Source: Bradyrhizobium sp. Gha
GTDB taxonomy: Bacteria > Pseudomonadota > Alphaproteobacteria > Rhizobiales > Xanthobacteraceae
Length of the DNA stretch: 64,000 nt
Reading direction: 5' to 3'
Assembly: GCF_900113735.1 (NCBI RefSeq)
Contig: NZ_FOQM01000007.1
Span: 1-64,000 of the forward strand
The translations under genes and the position numbers were made by a program. A model generated the notes under the pieces. That model was given only the letters and a program-made list of their open reading frames with translations, searched no databases and was not told the origin of the DNA. The stretch's first letter is position 1; each line of letters begins with the position of its first letter. Positions 1 through 8,697 of this stretch are shown here, piece after piece.

Positions 1-861
1 GATCAGCTCCTTCATGTCGTAGGGCTTGTTCGGATTGTCGGGGATCAGCGTGTCCAGGGACATGTCGACGCGGGCGGTGTCGTCGAAGCTCGGCCATTCC
101 GGCACGCCGTCGGTGTTGTTCGAGGGGAGGAAGTCGATCAGGCGACGCATCTGCAACAGCGCCTCGACATCGTTCTCGAAGGCGCCATCCGCGATCGAGG
201 AGCGCGTGGCGTGCACCGAGGCGCCGCCGAGCTCTTCCGCGGTGACGACCTCGTTGGTGACGGTCTTCACCACGTCGGGGCCGGTGACGAACATGTAGCT
301 GGTGTTCTTCACCATGAAGATGAAGTCGGTCATCGCGGGCGAATAGACGTCGCCGCCGGCGCAGGGGCCCATGATGACCGAGATCTGCGGGATCACGCCC
401 GACGCGAGCACGTTGCGGCGGAACACGTAGGAATAGCCGGCGAGCGCCGCGACGCCCTCCTGGATGCGGGCGCCGCCCGCATCATAAAGACCGATGATCG
501 GCGCCCGCGCCTTCATCGCCATGTCCTGGAGCTTCGTAATCTTCAGCGCGTGCGTCTCGGACAGCGAACCGCCGAACACCGTGAAGTCTTTTGCGAAGAC
601 AAACGTCTTGCGGCCATTGACGGTGCCCCAGCCGGTGACGACGCCATCGCCGGGGATCTTGTTCTTCTCCATGCCGAACTCGATGGAGCGGTGCTCGACG
701 AACATGTCGAACTCCTCGAAGGACCCCTTGTCGAGCAGGAGCTCGATGCGCTCGCGGGCGGTCAGCTTGCCGCGGGCATGCTGCGCCTCGATGCGCTTCT
801 CCCCGCCGCCGAGCTTTGCGCCGGCGCGACGGTCTTCAAGGGCGTCCAGGATGTGTTTCAT
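1..861 (-). CDS. pccB: Propionyl-CoA carboxylase beta subunit (partial, C-terminus cut by window edge)
   Basis: The visible 287 residues are the N-terminal half of a biotin-dependent carboxyltransferase, which moves CO2 from carboxybiotin to propionyl-CoA to give methylmalonyl-CoA in the cytoplasm. The motifs [26 protein letters not shown] and [14 protein letters not shown] match the acyl-CoA carboxylase beta family, and the opening [12 protein letters not shown] is typical of PccB. The start ATG (complement 859-861) is preceded by a GGGAG ribosome binding site. The alpha subunit is not in the window. A close alternative is another acyl-CoA carboxylase beta chain such as methylcrotonyl-CoA carboxylase, but the conserved stretches fit PccB better. 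Confidence 0.92.
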   Translation of the reverse strand, partial: MKHILDALEDRRAGAKLGGGEKRIEAQHARGKLTARERIELLLDKGSFEEFDMFVEHRSIEFGMEKNKIPGDGVVTGWGTVNGRKTFVFAKDFTVFGGSLSETHALKITKLQDMAMKARAPIIGLYDAGGARIQEGVAALAGYSYVFRRNVLASGVIPQISVIMGPCAGGDVYSPAMTDFIFMVKNTSYMFVTGPDVVKTVTNEVVTAEELGGASVHATRSSIADGAFENDVEALLQMRRLIDFLPSNNTDGVPEWPSFDDTARVDMSLDTLIPDNPNKPYDMKELI

Positions 862-1006
862 TTGCTCCCGCCAGTTCTTAAGCCTTAAGTGAAGCGGGTT
901 CTAACACGGCATTTTGCGGGCCGGGAAGCGGCTTTCGGCGCCGCAGAGCTGCCTTGCCGAAGCGTGAAAGCGCAAGGAATTACAGAGTTTTGCCTGGGAG
1001 GCGACG

Positions 1007-1411
1007 ATGGACGAGAGAGCTGCCGAGACAGGGGCTGCGACAGGCGGCATCAACATCCTGCTGCGGCTGGAGGGCCTGACGCTGTTCGCCGGCATGGTGA
1101 TGCTCTACGCGGCCTGGGGCGGCTCCTGGCTGGTTTTCGCCCTGCTGTTCTTCGCGCCCGATCTGAGCTTCCTGGCGTACCTGTCGGACGCCAGACTCGG
1201 CGCGCTGGTCTACAATGCCGCCCACAGCTACATGGCGCCTGTGGCGCTGCTGACGCTGGGGTTTGGTTTCGCCTCGCCGTTGACCCTGTCCATCGCCTTG
1301 ATCTGGCTCGCCCATATCGGCATCGACCGGGCGCTGGGCTACGGCCTGAAATATTACGCCGGCTTCGGCTTCACCCATCTGGGGCGGATCGGCCGGCAGA
1401 AAGACGCCTGA
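1007..1411 (+). CDS. DUF4260 family small membrane protein
   Basis: This 134-residue protein is very hydrophobic after residue 15, with about four predicted membrane helices. The N-terminal segment LLRLEGLTLFAGM and the C-terminal pattern HIGIDRALGYGLKY followed by GFTHLG are characteristic of the DUF4260 family, whose function is unknown. A GGGAGG ribosome binding site precedes the ATG. It is transcribed divergently from pccB across 145 bp, which probably holds both promoters. The family assignment is from memory of the motif pattern. Confidence 0.8.
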   Translation: MDERAAETGAATGGINILLRLEGLTLFAGMVMLYAAWGGSWLVFALLFFAPDLSFLAYLSDARLGALVYNAAHSYMAPVALLTLGFGFASPLTLSIALIWLAHIGIDRALGYGLKYYAGFGFTHLGRIGRQKDA

Positions 1412-1511
1412 TACCCGCGCACGCGCGGCGGACGACGCCCAAGCATGCTGGGCAAATTGACAGCACCGGCACTCGTTGGTCTATTTCCCTGAAATCATAG
1501 GGGAGGATCCG

Positions 1512-2504
1512 ATGCCGGCGGCATTTCGCATCGTTGCGGCGCTCATCGCGCTCTGCGTTTCAGCCGGACTCGCCGGCGCTCAGGCGCTTCCCAAGGACGC
1601 GCCCGCGCGGACCGAGATATTCCCGATCCCGTCCCTCACCCTCTCTGACCAGCAATTCCTGAGCGGCGATGAAGCGGCCGGCAAGCCGGTGACGGTTGCC
1701 GGCGAATTCCGCGTCGCGCAAGGGTCGGGCAAGATGCCGGTCGTGGTGCTGATGCACGGCTCGAGCGGCGTCGGCGCCACCACGGACGCCTGGGTGCACA
1801 CCTTCAACGCCATGGGCATCTCGACCTTCGTGATCGACGGCTTTACCGGCCGAGGTCTCACAGTGACGGGGCCGAACCAAGCCCTGCTCGGCCGGCTCAA
1901 CCTGATCATCGACATCTATCGCTCGCTGGAGATTTTGGCGAAGCACCCGCGCGTCGATCCTGATCGCATCGTGCTGATGGGCTTTTCGCGCGGCGGCCAG
2001 GCGACGCTCTATGCGAGCCTGGAGCGCTTCCACAAGCTCTGGAACAAGTCTGGCGTGCAGTTCGCCGCCTACATTCCGTTCTATCCGGATTGCTCGACGA
2101 CCTATCAGAGCGACACCGAAGTCGGGGCGCGTCCGATCCGCATCTTTCACGGCACGCCTGACGACTACAATCCCGTGAAGAGCTGCAAGGCCTTCATCGA
2201 GCGGCTCAAGGCCGCCGGTCGCGACGTGGTGCTGACCGAATACCCCGACAGCGCGCACGGTTTTGACAGCGGCCTGCTCGGCGTCGCCTCGGTCGCCGTG
2301 TCGGCCAATGCCCAGACCGTGCGCAATTGCCACATCAGGGAAAGCGACGGCGGCGTGCTGATGAACGGCGATACCAACGCGCCCTTCACCTACAAGGACC
2401 CCTGCGTCGAGCTCAACCCGCATGTCGGCGGCAATCCCGCCACGGCCGAGGCGTCGCGAAAAGCAGTGGTGGAATTTTTGCAGGCGTTGTTCAAGCTGGG
2501 ATAG
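1512..2504 (+). CDS. Secreted dienelactone-hydrolase-family alpha/beta hydrolase
   Basis: The 330-residue product begins with a signal peptide (about residues 1-25, hydrophobic core IVAALIALCVSAGLAG, ending AQA), so it is probably exported to the periplasm. The core is an alpha/beta hydrolase of the dienelactone hydrolase type: the nucleophile elbow GFSRGG places Ser159, an acidic residue follows in HGTPDD (Asp217/218), and His249 lies in DSAHGFD. The substrate cannot be deduced. An in-frame upstream ATG at 1476 exists, but the ATG at 1512 has the ribosome binding site GGGAGGA directly before it and starts the signal peptide, so it was chosen. Confidence 0.85.
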   Translation: MPAAFRIVAALIALCVSAGLAGAQALPKDAPARTEIFPIPSLTLSDQQFLSGDEAAGKPVTVAGEFRVAQGSGKMPVVVLMHGSSGVGATTDAWVHTFNAMGISTFVIDGFTGRGLTVTGPNQALLGRLNLIIDIYRSLEILAKHPRVDPDRIVLMGFSRGGQATLYASLERFHKLWNKSGVQFAAYIPFYPDCSTTYQSDTEVGARPIRIFHGTPDDYNPVKSCKAFIERLKAAGRDVVLTEYPDSAHGFDSGLLGVASVAVSANAQTVRNCHIRESDGGVLMNGDTNAPFTYKDPCVELNPHVGGNPATAEASRKAVVEFLQALFKLG

Positions 2505-2527
2505 GCCCGCGTCAGCGCCAAATCCTC

Positions 2528-2642
2528 CGTCATTGCGAGCGCAGCCAAGCGATCCAGAGTCTTTCCGCGGTGACAGCCTGGATTGCTTCGTCGCCAGCGC
2601 AAAATTGCTTCGCAATTTTGTCGCGAGCTCCTCGCAATGACG
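2528..2642. repeat. Intergenic palindromic repeat, family A (copy 1)
   Basis: The element has perfect 12-bp inverted termini (CGTCATTGCGAG and its complement) and an internal hairpin CAAAATTGC/GCAATTTTG. Two further copies lie at 58061-58148 and 60361-60477, always between genes. It resembles the short mosaic palindromes scattered through Bradyrhizobium genomes. It lies downstream of both converging genes and may also help end transcription. Confidence 0.85.
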
Positions 2643-2662
2643 AGCCCGATCAACCTGATGCG

Positions 2663-2926
2663 CTAGCGTGCGCGGCCTGAGAGCCGCAGCACGAACACCA
2701 GCACTTCGGCGACGGCCTTGTAGAGATCCGGCGGAATCTCTTCGCCGAGCTCGACCTTCGAGAGCGCGCCGGCCAGGATCTCGTTCTCCTCGATCGGGAT
2801 GTCGTTGGCCTTGGCGATCTCGACGATCTTGGCGCCGATCGTGCCTTTGCCCTTGGCAACAACCACAGGCGCGCCGCTGCCCTTCTCGTAATGCAGCGCG
2901 ATTGCGAGCTTGGACTCCTCGCTCAT
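2663..2926 (-). CDS. FlhB C-terminal-domain-like protein (EscU/YscU/FlhB cytoplasmic domain family)
   Basis: The 87-residue protein corresponds only to the cytoplasmic C-terminal domain of FlhB-type export gate proteins: it has the pattern ALHYEKGSGAPVVVAKGKG, then IVEIAKANDIPIEEN and the closing EIPPDLYKAVAEVL. It lacks the four membrane helices of full FlhB and the NPTH autocleavage motif. It overlaps the upstream fliK by 4 bp (ATGA), so the two are translationally coupled. In other bacteria such stand-alone FlhB-like domains (FlhX) can partly replace the FlhB C-terminus in export of hook-type substrates; a role here with FliK in substrate switching is inferred. Confidence 0.88.
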   Translation of the reverse strand: MSEESKLAIALHYEKGSGAPVVVAKGKGTIGAKIVEIAKANDIPIEENEILAGALSKVELGEEIPPDLYKAVAEVLVFVLRLSGRAR

Positions 2927-4554
2927 GTGGCGCGATCCAGGAAATGCCCGGCGCGGGCCGGCGCGGGTTGCGGCGGGGTGCCCTCGCGCACGACGATGTC
3001 ACCGGGCTTGAGCTCGGCCTTGGTCAGCGCCTGATTGAGCTCACCGATGCCGGCGCGGAGTTGCTGCGCTGTCGCCGGCCGCTCGGCCCACATCCGCACA
3101 AAGGTCTTGTCGCCGTTGAGCGTGACCAGCGCATGCACGGGACCAGCCGGCTCGACATTGAGCGTGAAGCGCGCGCGCCAGGCCCGCTTGGCGGTATCTG
3201 GCGTTTCGTTGCCGCCGTCGCGCGATATCTCGAACTGGGCCATCGCGGTGCCCTGCGGCGTCGCAAACGGAATCTCGAAATTCCACTGCGGCACGCTCGG
3301 ATCGGTGCGATGGCCGCCGGCATCGACGCGGTCGGGCAGTGAAGCGACTTGCAGGAGGGTCTGCCGCGCGAGCGCGGCATCGGTATCGTCGAGCAGGCGA
3401 TGTACGGTCGCAGCGAGCGGCGCATTCGGCGTCAGTGATGGTGAGGCGATTGCCTGCGGCGACGGAAGCGCGCCGCGGAACGGCGGCGGCGTCGTCCGCG
3501 CGGCCGCTTCGAAGACATGGCCGTCAGCCACCACCCTGTTCGTGCCAGGCACATTGCCGGTCATGCGCGGCAGGTTTTGCGTGACCTCCTGCAGCAAGCT
3601 CGCGGCAAGGCCTGCGGAGATGGCCCGCGGCAGCGCTGCCTGCGACGTTTCGCCGGCCATGTCCTTCAACACCGCAACCGCAAGCGCAGCGTCGCGCGGC
3701 ATTTGCGTGAGTTGAGCGCCCCCCGCCTCGGGCCCTGGCAAAGCCGTCTGCACAGCTTCGCCTGCCACCTGCAGCGCCGGAGCTGCAATCTGTTGCGGCG
3801 TGACGGCATTCGTCGCGATCGCAAGGGCCTGCGTCGGCGGCGCGGCGGCCTCGAGCGTGACTGAGGTCACCGCCAGCGTCTGGCGCAGCACCAGCAGCGC
3901 GGCCTTCAAATCTGCTACCGCACCTGACGATGTCTTGGCCCCCGCCGCCAGCGAGGCTTCGAGAAACAGGCCGGATTTCTGGACGGCGGATTCGATATCG
4001 CCGCCATCCAATGCAGTGTCGAGCGGCGTCTGTTGCGCCAGCACGTCCAGCACCGCCTGCTTCAGGCCAGCAGGCAGATCGCTGCTACCGACGACTGACG
4101 CCAGATTGGCAAACAGTGGCGCCTGGCTGCCCTGCTTGGTCGCGGCCTCGGCCGATGCGACTGTGACGGCGACCTGCTCACTCGGCGTCAAGGAATTGCG
4201 GACTGAGGTCGTTGACGGCGCAAGCGACGGGCTATCGACCAGCGAGGCGGCCGTCGGCGTCAGCGTGACCTGATCGGCGCTCGCCTCGCCCGCCGCATTG
4301 ACGACAGCAAGCCTGATGGTGCCGTCGTTCCGCGATACCGCGAGCTGGAGATTTTGACCCGGGGTCAGCGACACCTCCGACATCACGTCCATCGAGAGGT
4401 TGGCGATCGCGATCCGCACCAGATTGTCGGCGAGCACGCTGACGACTTTGGCGTCGACGACGCTGCCGGCCTGAAGCACAAGATCCGGCGTTGCCGCATC
4501 AGCCACGGGGCCGGCGGCACTGACGGGAAGGATGGAGCTTATCGGCGTCGCCAT
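2923..4554 (-). CDS. fliK: Flagellar hook-length control protein FliK-like
   Basis: This 543-residue protein has an Ala/Thr/Gln-rich, probably disordered N-terminal two thirds and a compact C-terminal domain (about 430-530) matching the Flg_hook domain: FEIPFATPQG, AQFEISRDGG, HALVTLNGDKTFVRMWAERP, then a Leu-rich helix ending LKPGDIVV. FliK acts as the molecular ruler that switches the flagellar export apparatus from hook to filament substrates by contacting FlhB-C. The gene directly downstream encodes an FlhB-C-like domain with a 4-bp overlap, which supports the call. No other flagellar gene is in the window, so it may be a second or specialised FliK. Confidence 0.82.
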   Translation of the reverse strand: MATPISSILPVSAAGPVADAATPDLVLQAGSVVDAKVVSVLADNLVRIAIANLSMDVMSEVSLTPGQNLQLAVSRNDGTIRLAVVNAAGEASADQVTLTPTAASLVDSPSLAPSTTSVRNSLTPSEQVAVTVASAEAATKQGSQAPLFANLASVVGSSDLPAGLKQAVLDVLAQQTPLDTALDGGDIESAVQKSGLFLEASLAAGAKTSSGAVADLKAALLVLRQTLAVTSVTLEAAAPPTQALAIATNAVTPQQIAAPALQVAGEAVQTALPGPEAGGAQLTQMPRDAALAVAVLKDMAGETSQAALPRAISAGLAASLLQEVTQNLPRMTGNVPGTNRVVADGHVFEAAARTTPPPFRGALPSPQAIASPSLTPNAPLAATVHRLLDDTDAALARQTLLQVASLPDRVDAGGHRTDPSVPQWNFEIPFATPQGTAMAQFEISRDGGNETPDTAKRAWRARFTLNVEPAGPVHALVTLNGDKTFVRMWAERPATAQQLRAGIGELNQALTKAELKPGDIVVREGTPPQPAPARAGHFLDRAT

Positions 4555-4609
4555 CTAAGGGCCCGGGGGAACGTGCTCGCCACCCTAAGGCCGCGGCGTA
4601 AACCTCTCG

Positions 4610-5404
4610 TTAAGGACCTTTAACCCCGGGCGGATTCACGGCCGTCAAAACCGCCACGGCGGCCTCGAAATCCCTGAAACGGGTGGCTCGGCGGGCGGCG
4701 GCCTCCTCGTCCACGCCCCATTGGTCGATGTTCCAATCCTCATCGACATGGGCGGCGGCCCAGACCTGATCGGCGTCCCGCACGCCATGCATCAGCGCCA
4801 GCGCCAGCAGCGCCGAGCCGGTCAGGGTCGTCACCATGTGGAGGGCAGCCACCGACCAGGGATCATCAGGGAGCGCGGCGCGGGCAACCCGGAGCGCCTC
4901 GTCCGGCTGCTTCACGTGCATGATGCCCTCGGACAGGATGAAATGCGCGCCCAGCGCCTCCGCGGCCCAGAACAGCACGGGGTCCCAATGCGCGGCCTCG
5001 CGGGCGACCAGCCCCTCGGGGTGGGCGGCGCGATAGAACAGCAGGTCGGTCTCGAAGTATTTCGCAAGGTCATCAGTGACGAGCTCGACGCGGTCGACGA
5101 CGCCCTCGACCACACTGTTGGCGATCCGCGTCAGCGGCATCGTCACCGGATCGATCGTCTCGCTTTGGGCGGCCCATTCCGCGGCCACGGCGTCGGCGAG
5201 CGCCCGCGCCGGGATCACCACCTGGCGCGTGGAAGGGGTTCGGATCGGCCTGCCGTCGAGCGTGATGGCAAAGCCGCGCTCGGCCTCGACGACGCCCACC
5301 TCCTTGTAGAAGCGTTTGCGCAGCGGCGTGCGCGCGGAGGCACGCGCCGATTCCCGCGGGTCCGGCAGGGGCTGGCTGGCTGCTTCTTCGAACAATTCGC
5401 GCAT
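4610..5404 (-). CDS. ATP12 family chaperone (F1-ATPase assembly)
   Basis: The 264-residue protein matches the ATP12 family: KRFYKEVGVVEAERGFAITLDGRPIRTPSTR near the N-terminus is split here into short motifs KRFYKEV and LDGRPIRTPS, followed by ADAVAAEWAAQ, PLTRIANSV and the late motif HWDPVLFWA. In mitochondria ATP12 binds the F1 alpha subunit before assembly with beta; alphaproteobacterial homologues are assumed to do the same for AtpA. It is cytoplasmic, with no signal peptide. It stands alone between fliK and a divergent DUF3828 gene. Confidence 0.9.
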   Translation of the reverse strand: MRELFEEAASQPLPDPRESARASARTPLRKRFYKEVGVVEAERGFAITLDGRPIRTPSTRQVVIPARALADAVAAEWAAQSETIDPVTMPLTRIANSVVEGVVDRVELVTDDLAKYFETDLLFYRAAHPEGLVAREAAHWDPVLFWAAEALGAHFILSEGIMHVKQPDEALRVARAALPDDPWSVAALHMVTTLTGSALLALALMHGVRDADQVWAAAHVDEDWNIDQWGVDEEAAARRATRFRDFEAAVAVLTAVNPPGVKGP

Positions 5405-5479
5405 GTGAGTATTCGGTCCCGGTCGCTGGATGCTAGGCTTTTAAGATAAGACCTGTGGCTGATAAAGCGAGCGGCGGGC

Positions 5480-5926
5480 ATGAGGGAACTTGCTGGCATT
5501 GCGGTCCTGTTCGCCGGGCTTTGGCTGGGCGCAGCCGAGGCCGGCTTTCGCACCCCGGAATCGCTGGTCCGCAACGTCTATGCCCATTATGGCGAAGGCG
5601 CGCCGGAGCTGTCCAAAGGACTGCCGCGGGATGATGCCACGGCCCGGCAATTCTTCGATCCAAGCCTACGCAAGGCATGGTCCGCACCGCGGACCGAGTC
5701 CTACGATTTCCTGGTGCAGAGCCCGAGCTGGAAGCTCGGTCCTGTCAAGATCGCAATCCTCCGCAAGCAATATGACAAGACCTATGTCGCGGCGAGTTTC
5801 GACAATCGGGGGCGGAAGGTCGGGCTGAACTTCATCCTGGTCAATGGGCCGGAGGGCTGGCTGATCATGGACGTCGAGAGCCCGCATGACTCGTTGCGGA
5901 TGTTTCTGGAGCAGTTTCGGAATTGA
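5480..5926 (+). CDS. DUF3828-like exported protein
   Basis: The 148-residue product starts with a short signal peptide (GIAVLFAGLWLGAAEA, about residues 5-21) and a mature part with the DUF3828 pattern: SLVRNVYAHYG, a variable stretch around FFDPSLRKAW, and a C-terminal WLIMDVESP. The function of the family is unknown; members are periplasmic and often lipoprotein-like, but no lipobox Cys is present here. The start ATG lies 75 bp from the divergent ATP12 gene. Assignment to DUF3828 is by pattern and moderately sure. Confidence 0.68.
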   Translation: MRELAGIAVLFAGLWLGAAEAGFRTPESLVRNVYAHYGEGAPELSKGLPRDDATARQFFDPSLRKAWSAPRTESYDFLVQSPSWKLGPVKIAILRKQYDKTYVAASFDNRGRKVGLNFILVNGPEGWLIMDVESPHDSLRMFLEQFRN

Positions 5927-5957
5927 GGGAGATCTCGGTCTCAACCACAACCCCTGT

Positions 5958-6073
5958 GTCGTGCCCCGGCTAAACCGGGGCATCCAGTACGCCGCGGCGG
6001 ATTTGGGTGGAGCGAGTTCTCTAAGGACGGGCTCTGGAATACTGGATCGCCCGCCTTCGCGGGCGATGACACT
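5958..6073. repeat. Intergenic palindromic repeat, family B (copy 1)
   Basis: The element begins with the hairpin GCCCCGGCTAAACCGGGGC and ends with the hairpin TCGCCCGCCTTCGCGGGCGA, with ATCCAGTA near the left end matched by TACTGGAT near the right end. A second copy lies at 55321-55425. It sits between converging genes (DUF3828 and the pseudouridine synthase) and could act as a bidirectional terminator. Confidence 0.85.
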
Positions 6074-6095
6074 GAGGAGGTGGTTAGAGTGCCCC

Positions 6096-7307
6096 CTACT
6101 CCTCCGGCGCGTTCTCGATCGGGTCGAACCGGCTCGCGTCCAGCCCGAGCAAATTCCACGACTGCTGCATATGCTGCGGCAGCGGCGCGGTGGCGTCGAT
6201 AAAACCGCCGCGCGGATGCGGAATGACGATACGCCTTGCGAGCAGGTGCAGCCGGTTTTGCAGGCCGCCCGGCAGCTGCCAATTCTCGATGTTGAAATAT
6301 TTGGGATCGCCAACGATGGGATGGCCGATGTGCTCCATGTGGGCGCGCAGCTGGTGGGTGCGCCCCGTCACCGGCTTCAGCGACACCCAGGTCAGCTTGT
6401 TGCCGGCGGTCTCGACCACGGCATAGTACGTCACCGCGTGGCTGGCGCCCTCGTCGCCATGCTGGGCGATGCGCATGATGGTGTCGTCCTCGCTCTCCTC
6501 CTTCGCAAGGAAGGTCGAGATGCGGCCCTGCTTCGGCTTCGGCAGTCCCGGCACCAGCGCCCAATAGGTTTTGCGAGCCGATCGCGAGCGGAAGGCGCCG
6601 GTCAGATGCGAGGCGGCAAACCGCGTCTTGGCGATCAAAAGACAGCCCGACGTTTCCCTGTCGATGCGGTGCACGAGGCGCGGCTTCTGGCCTTTGGAAT
6701 CGCGCATCACCTCCAGCATCTGGTCGATGTGCCGCGTCATGCCCGAGCCGCCCTGCACGGCAAGGCCGGCGGGCTTGTTCAGGACGAGGACGTCGTCGTC
6801 CTCGTAGATCGTCATCTCCTTCAGCGCGGCCAGCGTCTTTTGCGCGCCCTCGGAGAGTTCACCGGCAAGCTTCGGCGTGTCGAGCTTCAGCGGCGGAATG
6901 CGGACGCTCTGCCCTTCCTCCAGGCGGTCCTTGCTGTCGACGCGCTTGCCGTCAACGCGCAGCTCGCCTTTGCGGACGACGCGCTGGATGTGGGAGAACG
7001 ACAGGCCGGGGAAGCGCGCCTCGAGGAAGCGATCGACGCGCATGTTGTTCTCGTCGGCCGTGACAGTGACGGTCTGCACCTTGGTCGGCAGCAGCGCCTC
7101 GACGGGTTTCGCGGGCGCGGCTCGCTCCGCTTCAGCCTTCGGCGGACGCCGCTCGGCGCGCTCGCCGGCAAAACGCGGCGGCTTGCTGCCGGGTTTGCCG
7201 CCCGGACGCGGTCCGGCCTTCGCGCTTCGTGCCTTCGACGGGCGCGATTCCTTGCGCTCGTCGCGCGATCGGGGCTCTTGGTTGGTTCTTTTGATGCGGC
7301 GGCTCAT
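6096..7307 (-). CDS. RluA family 23S rRNA pseudouridine synthase
   Basis: The 403-residue enzyme isomerises specific uridines in rRNA to pseudouridine. After a basic, Pro/Arg/Lys-rich N-terminal extension (1-75) it has an S4 RNA-binding domain (about 90-140, MRVDRFLEARFPGLS) and the catalytic domain with HRIDRETSG (catalytic Asp216) and the late motif GRTHQLRAHM followed by GHPIVGD. The closest E. coli types are RluC/RluD; which uridines are modified cannot be told from sequence alone. The gene lies 52 bp upstream of the hairpin after rarA and reads the same way. The long basic extension is not found in E. coli RluC. Confidence 0.92.
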   Translation of the reverse strand: MSRRIKRTNQEPRSRDERKESRPSKARSAKAGPRPGGKPGSKPPRFAGERAERRPPKAEAERAAPAKPVEALLPTKVQTVTVTADENNMRVDRFLEARFPGLSFSHIQRVVRKGELRVDGKRVDSKDRLEEGQSVRIPPLKLDTPKLAGELSEGAQKTLAALKEMTIYEDDDVLVLNKPAGLAVQGGSGMTRHIDQMLEVMRDSKGQKPRLVHRIDRETSGCLLIAKTRFAASHLTGAFRSRSARKTYWALVPGLPKPKQGRISTFLAKEESEDDTIMRIAQHGDEGASHAVTYYAVVETAGNKLTWVSLKPVTGRTHQLRAHMEHIGHPIVGDPKYFNIENWQLPGGLQNRLHLLARRIVIPHPRGGFIDATAPLPQHMQQSWNLLGLDASRFDPIENAPEE

Positions 7308-7324
7308 GCTTGCCTGCCTACCCT

Positions 7325-7359
7325 AAAAGCGGCCTTTCGTCACGACGAAATGGCCGTTT
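7325..7359 (-). terminator. Hairpin terminator after rarA
   Basis: On the minus strand CGGCC-A-TTTCGTC pairs with GACGAAA-GGCCG around a GT loop and is followed by CTTTT, a good intrinsic terminator directly after the rarA stop. The mirrored AAAA on the other side makes it look bidirectional. Confidence 0.75.
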
Positions 7360-8697
7360 TCAGCGGGAGCCGCCCCGCTCCTTGCGCAGCTTGGCCCAGT
7401 AATCCAGGCGCTTCCGGATCTCCCGCTCGAAACCGCGCTCGGGCGGGTCGTAGAAGGTCTGGCGGCCCAGGGCTTCCGGAAAGTAGTCCTGGCCGGAGAA
7501 GGCGTCGGGGGCGTCGTGGTCGTATTCGTAGGCGGCGCCGTAGCCCTCGGACTTCATCAGCTTGGTCGGGGAATTGAGGATGTGCTTGGGCGGCAGCAGC
7601 GAGCCAGCCTGCTTTGCCACCTGCATCGCCGCGCCGAAGGCCGTATAGACCGCGTTCGATTTCGGCGCGGTGGCGAGATAGACCACGGCTTGCGCGATCG
7701 CGAGCTCTCCTTCGGGGTGACCGAGGAAGTCGAAAGCGTCTTTCGCCGCATTTGCGATGACGAGTGCCTGCGGATCGGCGAGCCCGATGTCCTCCACCGC
7801 CATGCGCACGACGCGGCGGGCCAGGAACAGCGGGTCTTCGCCGGCATCGAGCATGCGCGCGAGGTAGTAGAGCGCGGCGTCAGGATCAGAGCCGCGTACC
7901 GATTTATGCAGCGCCGAGATCAGATTGTAGTGGCCATCGGCCGATTTGTCGTAGATCGGCGCGCGGCGCTGCAGGATGTCCTGCAATTGCGCGGCATTGA
8001 AAATCTCGTCGGCCCGTGCCGAGCGCCAGACCTCTTCGGCCAGCGTCAGCGAGGCGCGGCCGTCACCATCGGCCATGCGCACCAGCACGGCCCTTGCCTC
8101 GGCATCGAGCGGCAGCTTGCGGCCCTCGACCTCTTCGGCATGCGCGAACAGCTTTTCGATCGCATCAGCATCGAGCGAACGAAATACCAGGACGCGCGCG
8201 CGCGAGAGCAACGCCGCGTTGAGCTCGAAGGACGGGTTCTCGGTGGTGGCGCCGACCATCACCACCGTGCCGTCTTCCATCACCGGCAGAAACGAATCCT
8301 GCTGCGCGCGGTTGAAGCGATGCACCTCGTCGACGAACAGCAGCGTACCCTTGCCCATCTCGCGGCGAGCCCGCGCGGCGTCGAAGGCCTTCTTCAGATC
8401 GGCGACGCCGGAGAACACCGCCGAGATCTGCTCGAAATGCAGGTCCGTCGCGTCCGCGAGCAGCCGCGCCACCGTGGTCTTGCCGGTGCCGGGCGGCCCC
8501 CAGAACACCAACGACCCCAGCGTGCGCGTCTCCAGCATGCGCGTCAGCGCGCCGTCGGGGCCGAGGATGTGATCCTGGCCGACGACCTCCGACAGTGCAC
8601 GCGGCCGCAGCCTGTCAGGCAGCGGATGCGGCGCTTCTTGATCGAGCCCCGCCGCGGCGAAGAGAGTTGGCGTCTCCCGTGATCGCTTCGGACTCAT
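7360..8697 (-). CDS. rarA: Replication-associated recombination protein A (RarA/MgsA AAA+ ATPase)
   Basis: The 445-residue protein is a clamp-loader-like AAA+ ATPase acting at stalled replication forks. It has Walker A GPPGTGKTT (residues 67-75), Walker B LLFVDEVHRF (119-128), the sensor motif GATTENPSFELN, and the C-terminal MgsA tetramerisation region with SALHKSVRGSDPDAALYYLARML and AYEYDHD. Length and motif order match RarA closely. It overlaps the upstream protease gene by 4 bp (ATGA), so the two are co-translated, and is followed by a terminator. Confidence 0.96.
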   Translation of the reverse strand: MSPKRSRETPTLFAAAGLDQEAPHPLPDRLRPRALSEVVGQDHILGPDGALTRMLETRTLGSLVFWGPPGTGKTTVARLLADATDLHFEQISAVFSGVADLKKAFDAARARREMGKGTLLFVDEVHRFNRAQQDSFLPVMEDGTVVMVGATTENPSFELNAALLSRARVLVFRSLDADAIEKLFAHAEEVEGRKLPLDAEARAVLVRMADGDGRASLTLAEEVWRSARADEIFNAAQLQDILQRRAPIYDKSADGHYNLISALHKSVRGSDPDAALYYLARMLDAGEDPLFLARRVVRMAVEDIGLADPQALVIANAAKDAFDFLGHPEGELAIAQAVVYLATAPKSNAVYTAFGAAMQVAKQAGSLLPPKHILNSPTKLMKSEGYGAAYEYDHDAPDAFSGQDYFPEALGRQTFYDPPERGFEREIRKRLDYWAKLRKERGGSR

